DNA of 38,348 nt from Chryseobacterium sp. S0630 (GCF_024158915.1 NZ_JAMZGF010000053.1:1-38348), one strand, 5' to 3'. Counted from the first letter of the stretch, positions 1-8,467 are shown. The notes: generated by a model from the sequence alone, not told the origin. Numbers and translations: made by a program.

Positions 1-45
1 AACAAATCAAAATATATAAAAATTATTTACTTTTTAACAAGAAAA

Positions 46-75
46 ACCGCCTCAGTTGTGAGACGGCTTCTTTTT
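46..75 (-). terminator. Rho-independent terminator of the receptor/lipoprotein operon
   Basis: An 8-bp stem (46-53 with 60-67, two G-U pairs on the minus strand) encloses a 6-nt loop and is followed on the minus strand by a run of T. It lies directly after the stop of the minus-strand lipoprotein gene at 81. The other strand also has a T tract after the stem, so it may work in both directions. Confidence 0.8.
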
Positions 76-80
76 TAAAT

Positions 81-899
81 TTATGGAGTAGTCATCTGTT
101 CAATGACAAAAGTTTCCGTATCTGTTGTATGAGCTGAAAAATACCCCAAAGCTCCGTTGTTTATATTGCTTGGTGGATTGGCAGGAGTAGCTGTTCCGCC
201 ATTGCCGCCTGAAATCTGAAGCAAAGAACTGTAATAGGTGAATATATTGTTATCAATACATTGCATTTCTACATGAATTTTATCTCCCACTACCACTTCA
301 TGATCTCTGCCTTTATTATCATCATTAGGAAGAATCAGAGGCTGTTGATTGGGTAATCCGTTATTCACATTATCTGAAAAAGTATTCATGTACTTTTTAG
401 TAAGATCATTGATGGTAAAACTAAAAAGGTAACGGTTTCCTAATGGTAATGGATCTGTAAATAATGGTAAGAGGGTATACGTGGTTTTATCTCCAAATTT
501 GAAAGAACTCTGCTGTAATCCGTCAAAATAAACTACTTCAGGCATTCTGCTCTGAGCCGTATATTGTTTTCCTTCGGCCTGAACTTTTAAAGTATAAGTT
601 CTGCCAGGCTCTCCGGTGAACGTAGTCGTTTGATAGATTCCGTTTCCTACATAATGAAGGGTTTCTGTTTGTCCCATATCGTCACTTAAAATAACCTCAG
701 CGCCAGTGACCGCCGGATATTGATTAGGTGATGAAAAACTTACTGACTTTGTGATTTTTACGGTATAAGGTCCTGATTGATTGGTTACATTTCCTTCAAT
801 AACAATATTTCCGCTTTGATCATTCAGATCCAGGTCGATCTCTTTTTCACAAGAGGTTAATGCAAAGAGAGATACTATGATATAAAATATATTTTTCAT
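81..899 (-). CDS. DUF4249-family lipoprotein, partner of TonB-dependent receptor
   Basis: This 272-residue protein starts with a lipoprotein signal peptide ending in the lipobox LTSC (Cys17), so it is probably anchored in the outer membrane. The segment after the signal, with EIDLDL near residue 20 followed by an Ig-like beta-rich region, resembles the DUF4249 family found only in Bacteroidetes. Such proteins are generally encoded beside TonB-dependent receptors that have a carboxypeptidase-regulatory-like plug extension, as here: its start is only 3 bp after the stop of the receptor gene, so the two are cotranscribed. The substrate is unknown. The function as a surface or periplasmic partner of the receptor is inferred from this pairing; no catalytic motif is visible. 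Confidence 0.8.
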   Translation of the reverse strand: MKNIFYIIVSLFALTSCEKEIDLDLNDQSGNIVIEGNVTNQSGPYTVKITKSVSFSSPNQYPAVTGAEVILSDDMGQTETLHYVGNGIYQTTTFTGEPGRTYTLKVQAEGKQYTAQSRMPEVVYFDGLQQSSFKFGDKTTYTLLPLFTDPLPLGNRYLFSFTINDLTKKYMNTFSDNVNNGLPNQQPLILPNDDNKGRDHEVVVGDKIHVEMQCIDNNIFTYYSSLLQISGGNGGTATPANPPSNINNGALGYFSAHTTDTETFVIEQMTTP

Positions 900-902
900 G
901 AT

Positions 903-3233
903 TTAGAATTTGAAATTATAAGTGATGTTGGGTACCCAACGGAATAAAGAGGTCTGTATCGCACGGGTTGTTCCGGGACGGTCAGGATTGTCTTCAAAGT
1001 TGATGGTGTAGGCGTTTTCTCTACCATATAGGTTGTAAATACCAAATGTCCATGAACCACGGAATCGTTTATTGGTACTTGGTTCATAAGTTGCACTCAG
1101 ATCCATTCTGTGATAGGCCGGCATTCTGTCTGCATTTCTGTTGCTGTATTGGAATATGGTTTGTCCGTTGAGTTCATATTTTCCGGTAGGGAAGGTAACA
1201 GCATTTCCTGTGCTATAGACGAACAGCCCTGAAAAACTCCATTTCGGATTAAGCTGATAGGTGGCAACGATAGAAAGGTCATGGGTTTTATCCATTCTGG
1301 CGTTGTACCATTCGTTATTGTTGATTCCGTCAATCTTTCTTTCTGTTTTGGAAAGGGTATAGGAAATCCATCCTGTCAGTTTTCCGCTTTTCTTTTTGGC
1401 AATAAGTTCCAATCCGTAAGCTCTTCCTTTTCCGAATAGCAATTCACTTTCTACATCTGCTCCTGTATCAAAACCAATTTGAGCCCCGTTTTTGAAGTCG
1501 ATTTGGTTTTTCATGTCTTTGTAGTAAATCTCAGCGTTCAATTCATAATTATTGTTATTGAAATTTCTGCTGTAACCAAGGCTGATCTGATCTGCAATTT
1601 CCGGTTTTACCGTATAGCTGCTTCCTATCCACTGGTCGGTAGGGTTTCCACTGTTGCTGTTGCTCAGAAGGTGAAGATTCTGGGTATTTCTGGAATAACC
1701 TCCTTTTACACTGCTGACTTCGTTAATACGGTAGTTAGCACTAATACGTGGCTCAATATTCGTATAGGTTTTCCCGAATTTTCCTTTTTCTAAGAATTTA
1801 CTGTCGGTTAACACACCATTCTCATAGGTATTGAATGTGTCTCCTCCCAGTACACTAAACATGGAGAGCCTTGCCCCATAATTAATCGTTAGCTTTTCCG
1901 TTGCTTTATAATCATCATTGATATAAACAGCATTCTCCCATGAATATCTCGGATTTCTCGTAAAGCTGCTCACAGTAGTCCCTGAAGCACTGCTCGGAGT
2001 AAGAGTATGATAAATAGACTGAAGACCGAAGCGTACAGAATGTTTGTTTCCTGCAAACCAGGTAAAGTCCTGCTTAAGATTCCAGTCACGGATTTTTGAA
2101 TTTAAATCAAATACGGTATCATCATTTTTCAGACTGATTTTATAATCATAATTACTGTAAATGAATGACGTATTGGAGAATAGTTTACTGCTGATAATGC
2201 TGTTCCATCTCAAGGTTGCCGTAGTATTTCCCCAGTCTGTATTGAAAGTATCTCCCAATCCCAGAACATCTCTTCCAAAATATCCGGACAGGTAAATACG
2301 GTTGTTTTCATTGATCTGATAGTTGGCTTTAAGGTTCAGATCATAGAAATATAATTTGTTGTCTTTATAATCTTTATTGGTTTTAAGGAACAAATCGGCA
2401 TACGTTCTTCTTCCTGAAACAATGAATGAAGATTTTTCCTTCTGAATAGGGCCTTCCACACTTAATCTGCTGCTGATAAGACCAATTCCTCCATTGATAT
2501 TATAGTCTTTATTGTTTCCGTCTTTCATTTTAACATCTAATACAGAAGAAAGGCGACCTCCGTATTGTGCGGGGCTGTTTCCTTTAATGATGCTGGCATC
2601 TTTCAGAGCATCACTGTTGAATGTACTGAAAAAACCAAGAAGGTGAGAAGCATTATAAACCGGAGCTTCATCCAGTAATATCAGGTTCTGGTCGGTAGCA
2701 CCACCACGTACACTGAACCCGCTGCTTCCTTCACCACTGCTTTTAATACCTGGTAAAAGCTGTATGGTTTTCATCACATCCTTTTCTCCGAACAGAACAG
2801 GAAGCTTTTCTATATTTTTAATGCTTAATGTTTCTGCTCCCATTTGAGCCGAAGTCAGATTTTTATCCTTTTTAATGCCGGTTATCACCACCTCATCAAT
2901 TGCTTTTGCTACAGCTTCTGCAGGAACTAGGGGAAGGTCAACTTTTATATTCTGATCTACTTTGATCTGCTGTTCAAAATCCTGATATCCCGGGTAGGAA
3001 ATAATCAGGGTGTAATTTCCCTCAGGTAAGGAAAGTGAGTAAAATCCATACTCATTGGCAACAACATTGATAGCAGGATCTTCACTTACTTTTACAGATA
3101 CTCCGATGAGCAATTCACCGTTTTTTTTGTCTTTCACGGTTCCACTTACGGAATACGTTTGCTGGGCGATTGCCAGGGTACTGAAACAGAGCGCAGCGGT
3201 GGCTGCGGTGATTTTTAAAAAGGATGTTTGCAT
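903..3233 (-). CDS. TonB-dependent outer-membrane receptor with carboxypeptidase-regulatory-like domain
   Basis: This 776-residue protein has an N-terminal signal peptide (about residues 1-23, ending AIAQ), then a CarboxypepD_reg-like beta-sandwich (about 27-105, YSVSGTVKDKKNGELLIGVS), a plug domain (about 115-230, with the typical IKSSGEGSSGFSVRGGATDQ stretch) and a long beta-barrel ending in an aromatic-rich strand with terminal Phe (YNFKF). It imports an unidentified ligand across the outer membrane using TonB energy. It is the first gene of a two-gene operon with the DUF4249 lipoprotein. The 323-bp upstream region contains a perfect 16-bp palindrome that may be an operator. The ligand cannot be read from the sequence; the neighbouring AraC gene could be its regulator but this is a guess. 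Confidence 0.92.
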   Translation of the reverse strand: MQTSFLKITAATAALCFSTLAIAQQTYSVSGTVKDKKNGELLIGVSVKVSEDPAINVVANEYGFYSLSLPEGNYTLIISYPGYQDFEQQIKVDQNIKVDLPLVPAEAVAKAIDEVVITGIKKDKNLTSAQMGAETLSIKNIEKLPVLFGEKDVMKTIQLLPGIKSSGEGSSGFSVRGGATDQNLILLDEAPVYNASHLLGFFSTFNSDALKDASIIKGNSPAQYGGRLSSVLDVKMKDGNNKDYNINGGIGLISSRLSVEGPIQKEKSSFIVSGRRTYADLFLKTNKDYKDNKLYFYDLNLKANYQINENNRIYLSGYFGRDVLGLGDTFNTDWGNTTATLRWNSIISSKLFSNTSFIYSNYDYKISLKNDDTVFDLNSKIRDWNLKQDFTWFAGNKHSVRFGLQSIYHTLTPSSASGTTVSSFTRNPRYSWENAVYINDDYKATEKLTINYGARLSMFSVLGGDTFNTYENGVLTDSKFLEKGKFGKTYTNIEPRISANYRINEVSSVKGGYSRNTQNLHLLSNSNSGNPTDQWIGSSYTVKPEIADQISLGYSRNFNNNNYELNAEIYYKDMKNQIDFKNGAQIGFDTGADVESELLFGKGRAYGLELIAKKKSGKLTGWISYTLSKTERKIDGINNNEWYNARMDKTHDLSIVATYQLNPKWSFSGLFVYSTGNAVTFPTGKYELNGQTIFQYSNRNADRMPAYHRMDLSATYEPSTNKRFRGSWTFGIYNLYGRENAYTINFEDNPDRPGTTRAIQTSLFRWVPNITYNFKF

Positions 3234-3313
3234 TAGTTTATTTTAAAGTAGTAGATCTCTTGTATAGGAATTAATGTTTAATTGATGTATGATTAGTTAG
3301 ATGAATAGGGGAT

Positions 3314-3329
3314 TTGTTACACGTAACAA
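3314..3329. promoter_or_regulatory. Perfect palindrome in the 323-bp gap upstream of the TonB receptor gene
   Basis: TTGTTAC-AC-GTAACAA is a perfect inverted repeat (7-bp arms, 2-bp centre) about 80 bp upstream of the receptor start. A second imperfect hairpin (TCCGG...CCGGA, about 3347-3371) follows. The rest of the gap 3234-3556 is AT-rich and I see no gene in it. The palindrome is a candidate operator; the binding protein is unknown. Confidence 0.4.
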
Positions 3330-3556
3330 TTTAATTATGAAATAAATCCGGTGAAAAAACAGTTTTCCGGAAATAGTAAAAAGCAAGGATAAAATAAGAT
3401 GTTTACACAAACAATAATATTATGCATTGTATATTGATTTATTGTTGTTTTTCTGTTGATTTTGTTGAAAAACAAATTATTAACGGGTGTTATCTAGTTT
3501 TTATTATTGCCCGGTATAAAAAATAGACAAATGAGCTTTTAAAAGTCTGTATGATG

Positions 3557-4540
3557 TTATCTTTTTCTGAGTTGGCTTGGCAGGATATTGAATTTTCTTT
3601 TAAACGCTGAGGAAAAATGTCTCGGATTTTTATAGCCGATATGATCAGAAATTTCACTGATATTAAGATCACTGTCGAGAAGCATTCTTTTGGCTTGTTC
3701 CATTTTGAGATCGTTCCAGTATCCGAAAACGGTAGTGCCGAAGAGCTCTTTGAAGCCTTTCTTTAAAGTAAATTCATTAGTCCCCACCAGATGCGCAAGA
3801 TCATTTAGAGAGCTGTCTGCATTCAGGTTCTTTACAATATAATCTCTCACAGCGTACATTTTTTCTATATCTTTTTTCTGAAGAGAAGAAGGTAAGGATT
3901 CACTGTCAAGAAACTGTTCAAGCTGTAACAGCAGAAGTTCATTTACTTTAGCTTCAAGATAAATTCGTTTGAATATCCCTTTTCTGTTACAATGAATGAT
4001 ATCGTTCAGAATCTGATACATTTCATGGGTAATGCGGTTATGCTCAGTCTGAATGAGGGATGAATTTTTCTTGTCAATCGAACTTCTGAATATTTCAAAC
4101 AATCCTGAATCTTCTGGCAGAAATTTTTTAAAAAACTCAGGAGCAAGATTGATTTCGAATATATACATTTCCGGGCCTTCAAATTCCATTCTGCCTTCCA
4201 TATGATGGGCATAAATAATGTTGTGCTGATAGCTGTCAAACACTACTGTTTTCTGGAAGTTACCCGAAACTGCTTTGCTTTTTCCTTTCAGAGTAAAATG
4301 CATTTCTACTGAATCAAAATCACTTTCAAGATATATTTCAAGCAGTTTATTCAATACAACATTCCCAAAACTGATGTGGACATGGGTGAAGCTTATTTCG
4401 TGATAAAAACCATTTCCATAAGGAGGAATGAGCTGGGTAATGCATTCCTGGATGTCTCCATCATGTAAGAAATAAGAGGAAGGATAATTTCGCTCCATAA
4501 GCATGTTCCCAAGGTTTTCATCATATAGCCGTACTGTCAT
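3557..4540 (-). CDS. AraC-family transcriptional regulator
   Basis: The 327-residue protein has an unassigned N-terminal sensing region (about 1-220) and a C-terminal AraC-type double helix-turn-helix (about 230-325): first HTH around SSLNDLAHLVGTNEFTLKKG, second around LNISEISDHIGYKNPRHFSS, ending in the usual PSQLRKR tail. It resembles the regulators found next to iron or xenosiderophore receptors in Bacteroidetes. It lies on the same strand upstream of the TonB receptor gene with a 323-bp gap, and is divergent from the DUF6796-like membrane gene. A possible flavobacterial -7 element on the minus strand lies at 4630-4637. The effector is unknown. Confidence 0.88.
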   Translation of the reverse strand: MTVRLYDENLGNMLMERNYPSSYFLHDGDIQECITQLIPPYGNGFYHEISFTHVHISFGNVVLNKLLEIYLESDFDSVEMHFTLKGKSKAVSGNFQKTVVFDSYQHNIIYAHHMEGRMEFEGPEMYIFEINLAPEFFKKFLPEDSGLFEIFRSSIDKKNSSLIQTEHNRITHEMYQILNDIIHCNRKGIFKRIYLEAKVNELLLLQLEQFLDSESLPSSLQKKDIEKMYAVRDYIVKNLNADSSLNDLAHLVGTNEFTLKKGFKELFGTTVFGYWNDLKMEQAKRMLLDSDLNISEISDHIGYKNPRHFSSAFKRKFNILPSQLRKR

Positions 4541-4629
4541 TTCCTTTTCTTTGGTTAGAATTTCCTTTTTACGGACTTTTTATTCCGTTTTACAGACCCT
4601 TTCTGTTGAATGTTTAGACTAAGTTTGCA

Positions 4630-4637
4630 CAAAGATA
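4630..4637 (-). promoter_or_regulatory. Possible -7 promoter element for the AraC gene
   Basis: On the minus strand this reads TATCTTTG, a match to flavobacterial TAnnTTTG, about 90 bp before the AraC start codon. No clear -33 TTG was found at the usual distance, so this is tentative. Confidence 0.35.
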
Positions 4638-4741
4638 ATGATTATTTAGAATGATTCTTAATAATTAAAATTTGCTTTTAAATAAGAGAAAGAAATAATG
4701 AAATGATGTACATCTTATATAAAATTAATTGTTGAAAAATT

Positions 4742-5461
4742 ATGAAATATTCAGGTAAAATAAACTGGTCTTTTGCGGCAGCAATAGCAGTGTCAATATG
4801 TTGGATTATTGGTGATATTTACGTTGCCGGATTTGATCCGAACCCTTCGGATTATCCGTTGTTTTCAAAGACTTATGCCGATCAGGTAGATGTAGAATTT
4901 GCAACTTTGATGCTGGAAGGTTCCACTCCAAGGTTGATGTTTGGTGCTTTGATTGGTGCTCTTACAGGACCTTTACTGCTTCCCGTCACGTGGCTGGTGT
5001 ATCAGTTTTTTAAAGACACTCAAAAATGGTATGCCGTATTTGTGTATTGGATCTTACTGGCAGGAGCTGTTTTATCACCTTTAGGACATGCCGGATTCTT
5101 CTATGTGGGAGAGATTTATAAAGCAGTTTATCATACAGATTCTGCTTCTCATCCTTATCTTCTGGAAACAGGAAGAGGCTTTATGAAAATGCTGAATATC
5201 GCCTGGGGAACTGCTATTGGTGTACTGGCTGTAGGATGGATTTCCTTTGCTGTTTGTATTCTTTTCAATAAAACCCTGCTGCCGAGATGGATGGCTTTGC
5301 TGACACCATTTGCGCTTACTTTGTTTATTATTCCTATAAAAAATCTTTTACCTCTTCCTTTTTCAGGATGGGTAGGTGGAGCGATATTCAATATTGCGTA
5401 TCTGACATTTTTCAGTTCTCTGCTTTTTCTTTTCAGAAAGAAACTGTTGAATAAAATATAG
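4742..5461 (+). CDS. Polytopic inner-membrane protein, DUF6796-like
   Basis: This 239-residue protein has about six hydrophobic segments (approximately 10-27, 66-90, 98-120, 148-172, 180-197 and 207-232) and no signal peptide cleavage site. The pattern of a first membrane helix, the hydrophilic YPLFSKTYADQ loop and the GALIGALTGPLLLP helix resembles the uncharacterised DUF6796 family, recognised from memory rather than by search. No transport or catalytic motif is visible. It is divergent from the AraC regulator across a 201-bp gap, which makes control by that regulator possible. A terminator follows at 5508-5545. Confidence 0.6.
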   Translation: MKYSGKINWSFAAAIAVSICWIIGDIYVAGFDPNPSDYPLFSKTYADQVDVEFATLMLEGSTPRLMFGALIGALTGPLLLPVTWLVYQFFKDTQKWYAVFVYWILLAGAVLSPLGHAGFFYVGEIYKAVYHTDSASHPYLLETGRGFMKMLNIAWGTAIGVLAVGWISFAVCILFNKTLLPRWMALLTPFALTLFIIPIKNLLPLPFSGWVGGAIFNIAYLTFFSSLLFLFRKKLLNKI

Positions 5462-5507
5462 TTTTAAAGAATCTTACCATGATGATAACTTGAAATAAAA
5501 CACAGAG

Positions 5508-5545
5508 AAAGGCCTTTGAATCTTAGTATTTGAAGGCTTTTTTAT
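5508..5545 (+). terminator. Rho-independent terminator
   Basis: A stem of AAAGGCCTTTGAAT (5508-5521) with ATTTGAAGGCTTT (from 5528), allowing G-U pairs, is followed by a T run. It ends the membrane-protein transcript. Confidence 0.7.
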
Positions 5546-5617
5546 TTTAAAAACAGTCCTTCTTTTCTTTTGATCAAAATATTAATCCTATATTGGCTGG
5601 GAATTAAGCGGGAGAAT

Positions 5618-6220
5618 ATGGAAAATCTGAAAATCTGGGTAAGAAAAAATGGCTCTACTGTAGTCCTTATAATATTGTTTATTATCATTTTGGTAAATAA
5701 AGATGCGAAGGCATGGCTGATGAGACAGGTGGCTTCCACAGGAATTCTCAATGCCAGTATATCAGAACCAAAAGAAACGAAAAATAGTTCAGTTAAATTT
5801 TCCTATGCCGGATTTATGCTGAAAAATGAAGATGGAAAGATTACAGATATTTCTGCCTTACAGAATAAAGTGGTCTTCATTAACTTTTGGGCCTCCTGGT
5901 GTCCTCCGTGTCGTGCAGAGTTTCCGTCTGTTCAGAAACTATATGATCGATACAAAGACAATCCGGATATGGTATTTCTTACGGTAAACCTGGATGATAA
6001 TATTGCTCTTGGAAAATCTTACTTAAAGGAAAACGGCTTTACAGTTCCTTTTCTGGTACCGGCCGGAAATATTCCTGATGTATTGTATAGTGGTTCACTG
6101 CCAACGACTGTTGTATTAGATAAAAAAGGAGAGATCCGTCTGCATCATAAAGGGCTGGCAGACTACAGTAAAGATTCATTTTACAAACAGATTGATGAGC
6201 TTTTGAAACAAAATCCCTAG
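5618..6220 (+). CDS. Membrane-anchored TlpA/ResA-type thioredoxin-fold protein
   Basis: Counting from ATG 5618 the protein has 200 residues: an N-terminal membrane anchor (about 13-27) and a periplasm-facing thioredoxin domain with the redox motif WCPPC (Cys95, Cys98) and the later cis-proline region LPTTVVLD. It is expected to reduce or exchange disulfides in envelope proteins, for example apocytochromes; the partner is not known. The start was chosen because GCGGGAG lies 4-8 bp upstream, whereas the frame extends back only to a TTG at 5570. The Crp/Fnr gene follows 38 bp downstream, so they may be cotranscribed. Confidence 0.85.
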   Translation: MENLKIWVRKNGSTVVLIILFIIILVNKDAKAWLMRQVASTGILNASISEPKETKNSSVKFSYAGFMLKNEDGKITDISALQNKVVFINFWASWCPPCRAEFPSVQKLYDRYKDNPDMVFLTVNLDDNIALGKSYLKENGFTVPFLVPAGNIPDVLYSGSLPTTVVLDKKGEIRLHHKGLADYSKDSFYKQIDELLKQNP

Positions 6221-6258
6221 CTATTTAAATCGTATTTTTATATCATAAGAAATAGAAT

Positions 6259-6822
6259 ATGGTACAACAGCTAAGAACCCACATTGAAAAAATAGTTCCT
6301 CTTAATGATGATGAATTTGAATTCATATCGTCCTGTTTTACCTATAAAAAATATAAGAAGTATCAGTTTTTAGTACAGGAAGGAGAAGCTGTTCCTTACA
6401 ACTATTTTGTATTGAAAGGTTTGTTAAAGTTGGTTTATACAGACGAAACCGGAAAAGAACATATTGTAGGATTTGCGATGGAAGACTGGTGGGAAACCGA
6501 TTTTCCGGCTTATTACCAGCAAACTGCAGCTACTATGTCTTTGGAATGCATTGAAGAGACAGAAGTATTATGCATTAAGCTTGATGATTATAAAAAACTA
6601 TGTGCACAGCTTCCGAAACTGGAACATTTCTTCCTTGAAAAAGCCTATATGGGTTTTATTACCGCTCAACAACGTACCGTTTCCATGATGACAACCGGAA
6701 TAAAAGAACGCTATAATCAGCTTTTGAAAAAATATCCTTCGTTGGTTCAGCGGGTTCCAAAATCTCTTCTGGCAGCTTATTTAGGAGTTTCGAGGGAGAC
6801 ACTGAGCCGATTGCCACTATAA
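6259..6822 (+). CDS. Crp/Fnr-family transcriptional regulator
   Basis: The 187-residue protein has an N-terminal cyclic-nucleotide-binding-like beta-roll (about 20-115), a dimerisation helix (about 120-145) and a C-terminal winged helix. The recognition helix reads SRETLSR, giving Arg179, Glu180 and Arg184, the same spacing as the DNA-contacting Arg180/Glu181/Arg185 of E. coli CRP. No cysteine cluster of the Fnr type is present at the N-terminus. The protein ends right after the recognition helix (LSRLPL), which is usual for short Bacteroidetes members. Immediately after its stop codon lie two CRP-like sites in front of the RidA-like gene, so that gene is a likely target. Confidence 0.88.
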   Translation: MVQQLRTHIEKIVPLNDDEFEFISSCFTYKKYKKYQFLVQEGEAVPYNYFVLKGLLKLVYTDETGKEHIVGFAMEDWWETDFPAYYQQTAATMSLECIEETEVLCIKLDDYKKLCAQLPKLEHFFLEKAYMGFITAQQRTVSMMTTGIKERYNQLLKKYPSLVQRVPKSLLAAYLGVSRETLSRLPL

Positions 6823-6824
6823 AA

Positions 6825-6871
6825 TGTGATGATGATCACAGGATAATCGTGAGCCGGATCACATAGATTTG
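6825..6871 (+). promoter_or_regulatory. Two tandem CRP-like sites and -7 element before the RidA-like gene
   Basis: Site 1 at 6825-6840 is a perfect TGTGA-N6-TCACA. Site 2 at 6848-6863 is CGTGA-N6-TCACA, one mismatch, 23 bp further on. It directly abuts TAGATTTG (6864-6871), a match to the flavobacterial -7 element TAnnTTTG. A transcription start near 6878 would put site 1 near -45 and site 2 over the promoter spacer. The regulator encoded just upstream has a CRP-like recognition helix. Confidence 0.65.
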
Positions 6872-6917
6872 AAGCATCTGTTCTGCAATTTTGCATAGTA
6901 ATTCTAAATTCAATGCA

Positions 6918-7307
6918 ATGGAAAAAAGAACAGTTAATCCATGGAAATGGCAGGATGAGAGAAGTTATTCTCAGGCTGTAGAAGTAAAAAATGTTGAAAG
7001 TACTTTATACTGCTCAGGGCAGGCAGCTATTGATCCCGATGGAACATCCAGTGATAAGGATATGAAATCACAACTGGAACAGGCTATTGCCAATCTGGAA
7101 GAGGTAATCCGTTCAGCAGGATATGAATGCAATGGTATTGTAAGATTAAATATCTACACAACTTCTACTGAAGAACTCTGGCCTCATTTTCCTATTCTTC
7201 AGGAGTGGATTGCCAGACATCAGATTCAGCAGGCTGTAACCATGCTTGAGGTGAATGGTTTGTTTGAAACTTTAAAGGTGGAACTTGAAGCTACAGTCGT
7301 AAAATAA
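6918..7307 (+). CDS. RidA-like (YjgF/YER057c) family protein
   Basis: Counting from ATG 6918 the protein has 129 residues, typical of the Rid superfamily, with the YCSGQAAIDPDG strand (about 31-42), the helix LEQAIANLEEVIRSAG (53-68) and the VRLNIYTT strand (75-82). RidA proper hydrolyses reactive enamine/imine intermediates using an arginine in a Pro-Ala-Arg segment; here that segment reads QQAVTML, with no Arg, so imine deaminase activity is doubtful and a divergent Rid subgroup is more likely. The frame upstream to a TTG at 6891 overlaps the spacing after the -7 element, so 6918 is preferred. It follows the Crp/Fnr gene and has its own promoter with two CRP-like sites. Confidence 0.82.
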   Translation: MEKRTVNPWKWQDERSYSQAVEVKNVESTLYCSGQAAIDPDGTSSDKDMKSQLEQAIANLEEVIRSAGYECNGIVRLNIYTTSTEELWPHFPILQEWIARHQIQQAVTMLEVNGLFETLKVELEATVVK

Positions 7308-7332
7308 ATGAGAAATAAGCCTTAAAAAAATA

Positions 7333-7363
7333 AACCTTCAAAATATAATTTGGAGGTTTTTTC
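7333..7363 (+). terminator. Rho-independent terminator
   Basis: AACCTTCAAA (7333-7342) pairs with TTTGGAGGTT (7349-7358, one G-U pair) and is followed by T residues. It separates the RidA-like gene from the SDR gene. Confidence 0.75.
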
Positions 7364-7403
7364 TTACATTTATCCTATACCAATTACGATATCCAAAGAT
7401 CTT

Positions 7404-8192
7404 ATGAATATTCAACTTTTTTCAAAAAATGCTTTAGTAGGAGGAGCTACGCAGGGAATCGGTGCCGGAATTGCCACTGAATTGGCAAAATGCGGAGCCA
7501 ATGTTACCGTTATGTCCCGCAATGAAACAAAACTTAAAGATTTCGTTGCTGCACTACCTGTCATCAATGCTGATCAGAAACATAGCTATCTTGTAGCAGA
7601 CTTTTCAGACTTTGAAAGTTATAGAAAAATTATTGCAGGATATTTTAGTAATCATTCAGTAGATATTCTGGTGAATAATACCAATGGTCCGGAACCGGGG
7701 TTGGCAGTGGATAAAAATACCGATGACTATCAGAAAGCATTTGACCTTCTCTTTAAAACTGTTTGCGAAACAACATTACTGGCTCTACCGCATATGATTC
7801 AACAGAAAAAAGGGCGTATCATTAATGTTTCCTCTTTATCAGTAAAAGAACCGATTGGAAATCTGGCCTTGTCCAATTCTATCCGTTCTGCAGTGATTGC
7901 TTGGGCAAAAACCCTTTCTAATGAGATTGCACAGCATAATATCACGGTAAATAATGTGTTAACAGGGTATTTCGATACTGAAAGAATTCAAAAACTGGTG
8001 GCTCATGAGGCTCAGCAAACTGGTTCAAAAGAAGAAGAAATAAAAAAGGCGAGGGAAAATAAGATTCCTATGAAAAGATTCGGACAGCCTGAGGAATATG
8101 GACATCTGGTGGCGTTTCTGGCTTCGGAATATTCAAATTATCTTACCGGAACAAGTATTCCTTTGGATGGAGGATTGAATAATACGTATTAA
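7404..8192 (+). CDS. Short-chain dehydrogenase/reductase-fold protein lacking the catalytic Tyr-Lys
   Basis: The 262-residue protein (from ATG 7404; the frame extends to 7350, inside the preceding terminator) has a Rossmann fold: nucleotide-binding GGATQGIG (13-20), the NN-G region (91-95), the serine strand INVSS (140-144) and the C-terminal substrate lid ending LDGGLNNTY. The active-site YxxxK of classical SDRs is replaced by Ser157-x3-Arg161 (LSNSIRSAV). This matches a known subgroup of 3-oxoacyl-ACP-reductase-like SDRs that lack the tetrad; reductase activity is therefore uncertain. It sits alone between a terminator and a small inverted-repeat element. The natural substrate cannot be inferred. 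Confidence 0.85.
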   Translation: MNIQLFSKNALVGGATQGIGAGIATELAKCGANVTVMSRNETKLKDFVAALPVINADQKHSYLVADFSDFESYRKIIAGYFSNHSVDILVNNTNGPEPGLAVDKNTDDYQKAFDLLFKTVCETTLLALPHMIQQKKGRIINVSSLSVKEPIGNLALSNSIRSAVIAWAKTLSNEIAQHNITVNNVLTGYFDTERIQKLVAHEAQQTGSKEEEIKKARENKIPMKRFGQPEEYGHLVAFLASEYSNYLTGTSIPLDGGLNNTY

Positions 8193-8224
8193 AACTTTAC
8201 CATTTAGGAAACATAAATTCTTTT

Positions 8225-8398
8225 AAACCGCAAAAGCCACAAAAGTTTTTGAATTTGTTTCTAAGCTTTCTATTTTGAGTGTTAAAGTACACGTAAGTTG
8301 TTTGAAATCTTTGATTTACTTCTTCTTATATGAACTTTTTGCAGCATTGTTTTTAAATTTATTAAACTACACTAAGACTTTTGTGGCTTTTGTGGTTT
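8225..8398. repeat. MITE-like element with 21-bp terminal inverted repeats
   Basis: The left end (8225-8245, AAACCGCAAAAGCCACAAAAG) and the right end (8378-8398) are inverted copies with 20 of 21 positions matching. The 132-bp interior is AT-rich and has no gene. This fits a non-autonomous mobile element or a repeat scattered in the genome; no target-site duplication is obvious. It fills most of the gap between the SDR and DUF2723 genes. Confidence 0.6.
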
Positions 8399-8467
8399 GA
8401 GAATAAAATAAGGTAAATGTAATAAACCCTTTTCCCCAGTTGTCATATACATATTGGAAAATATGAT

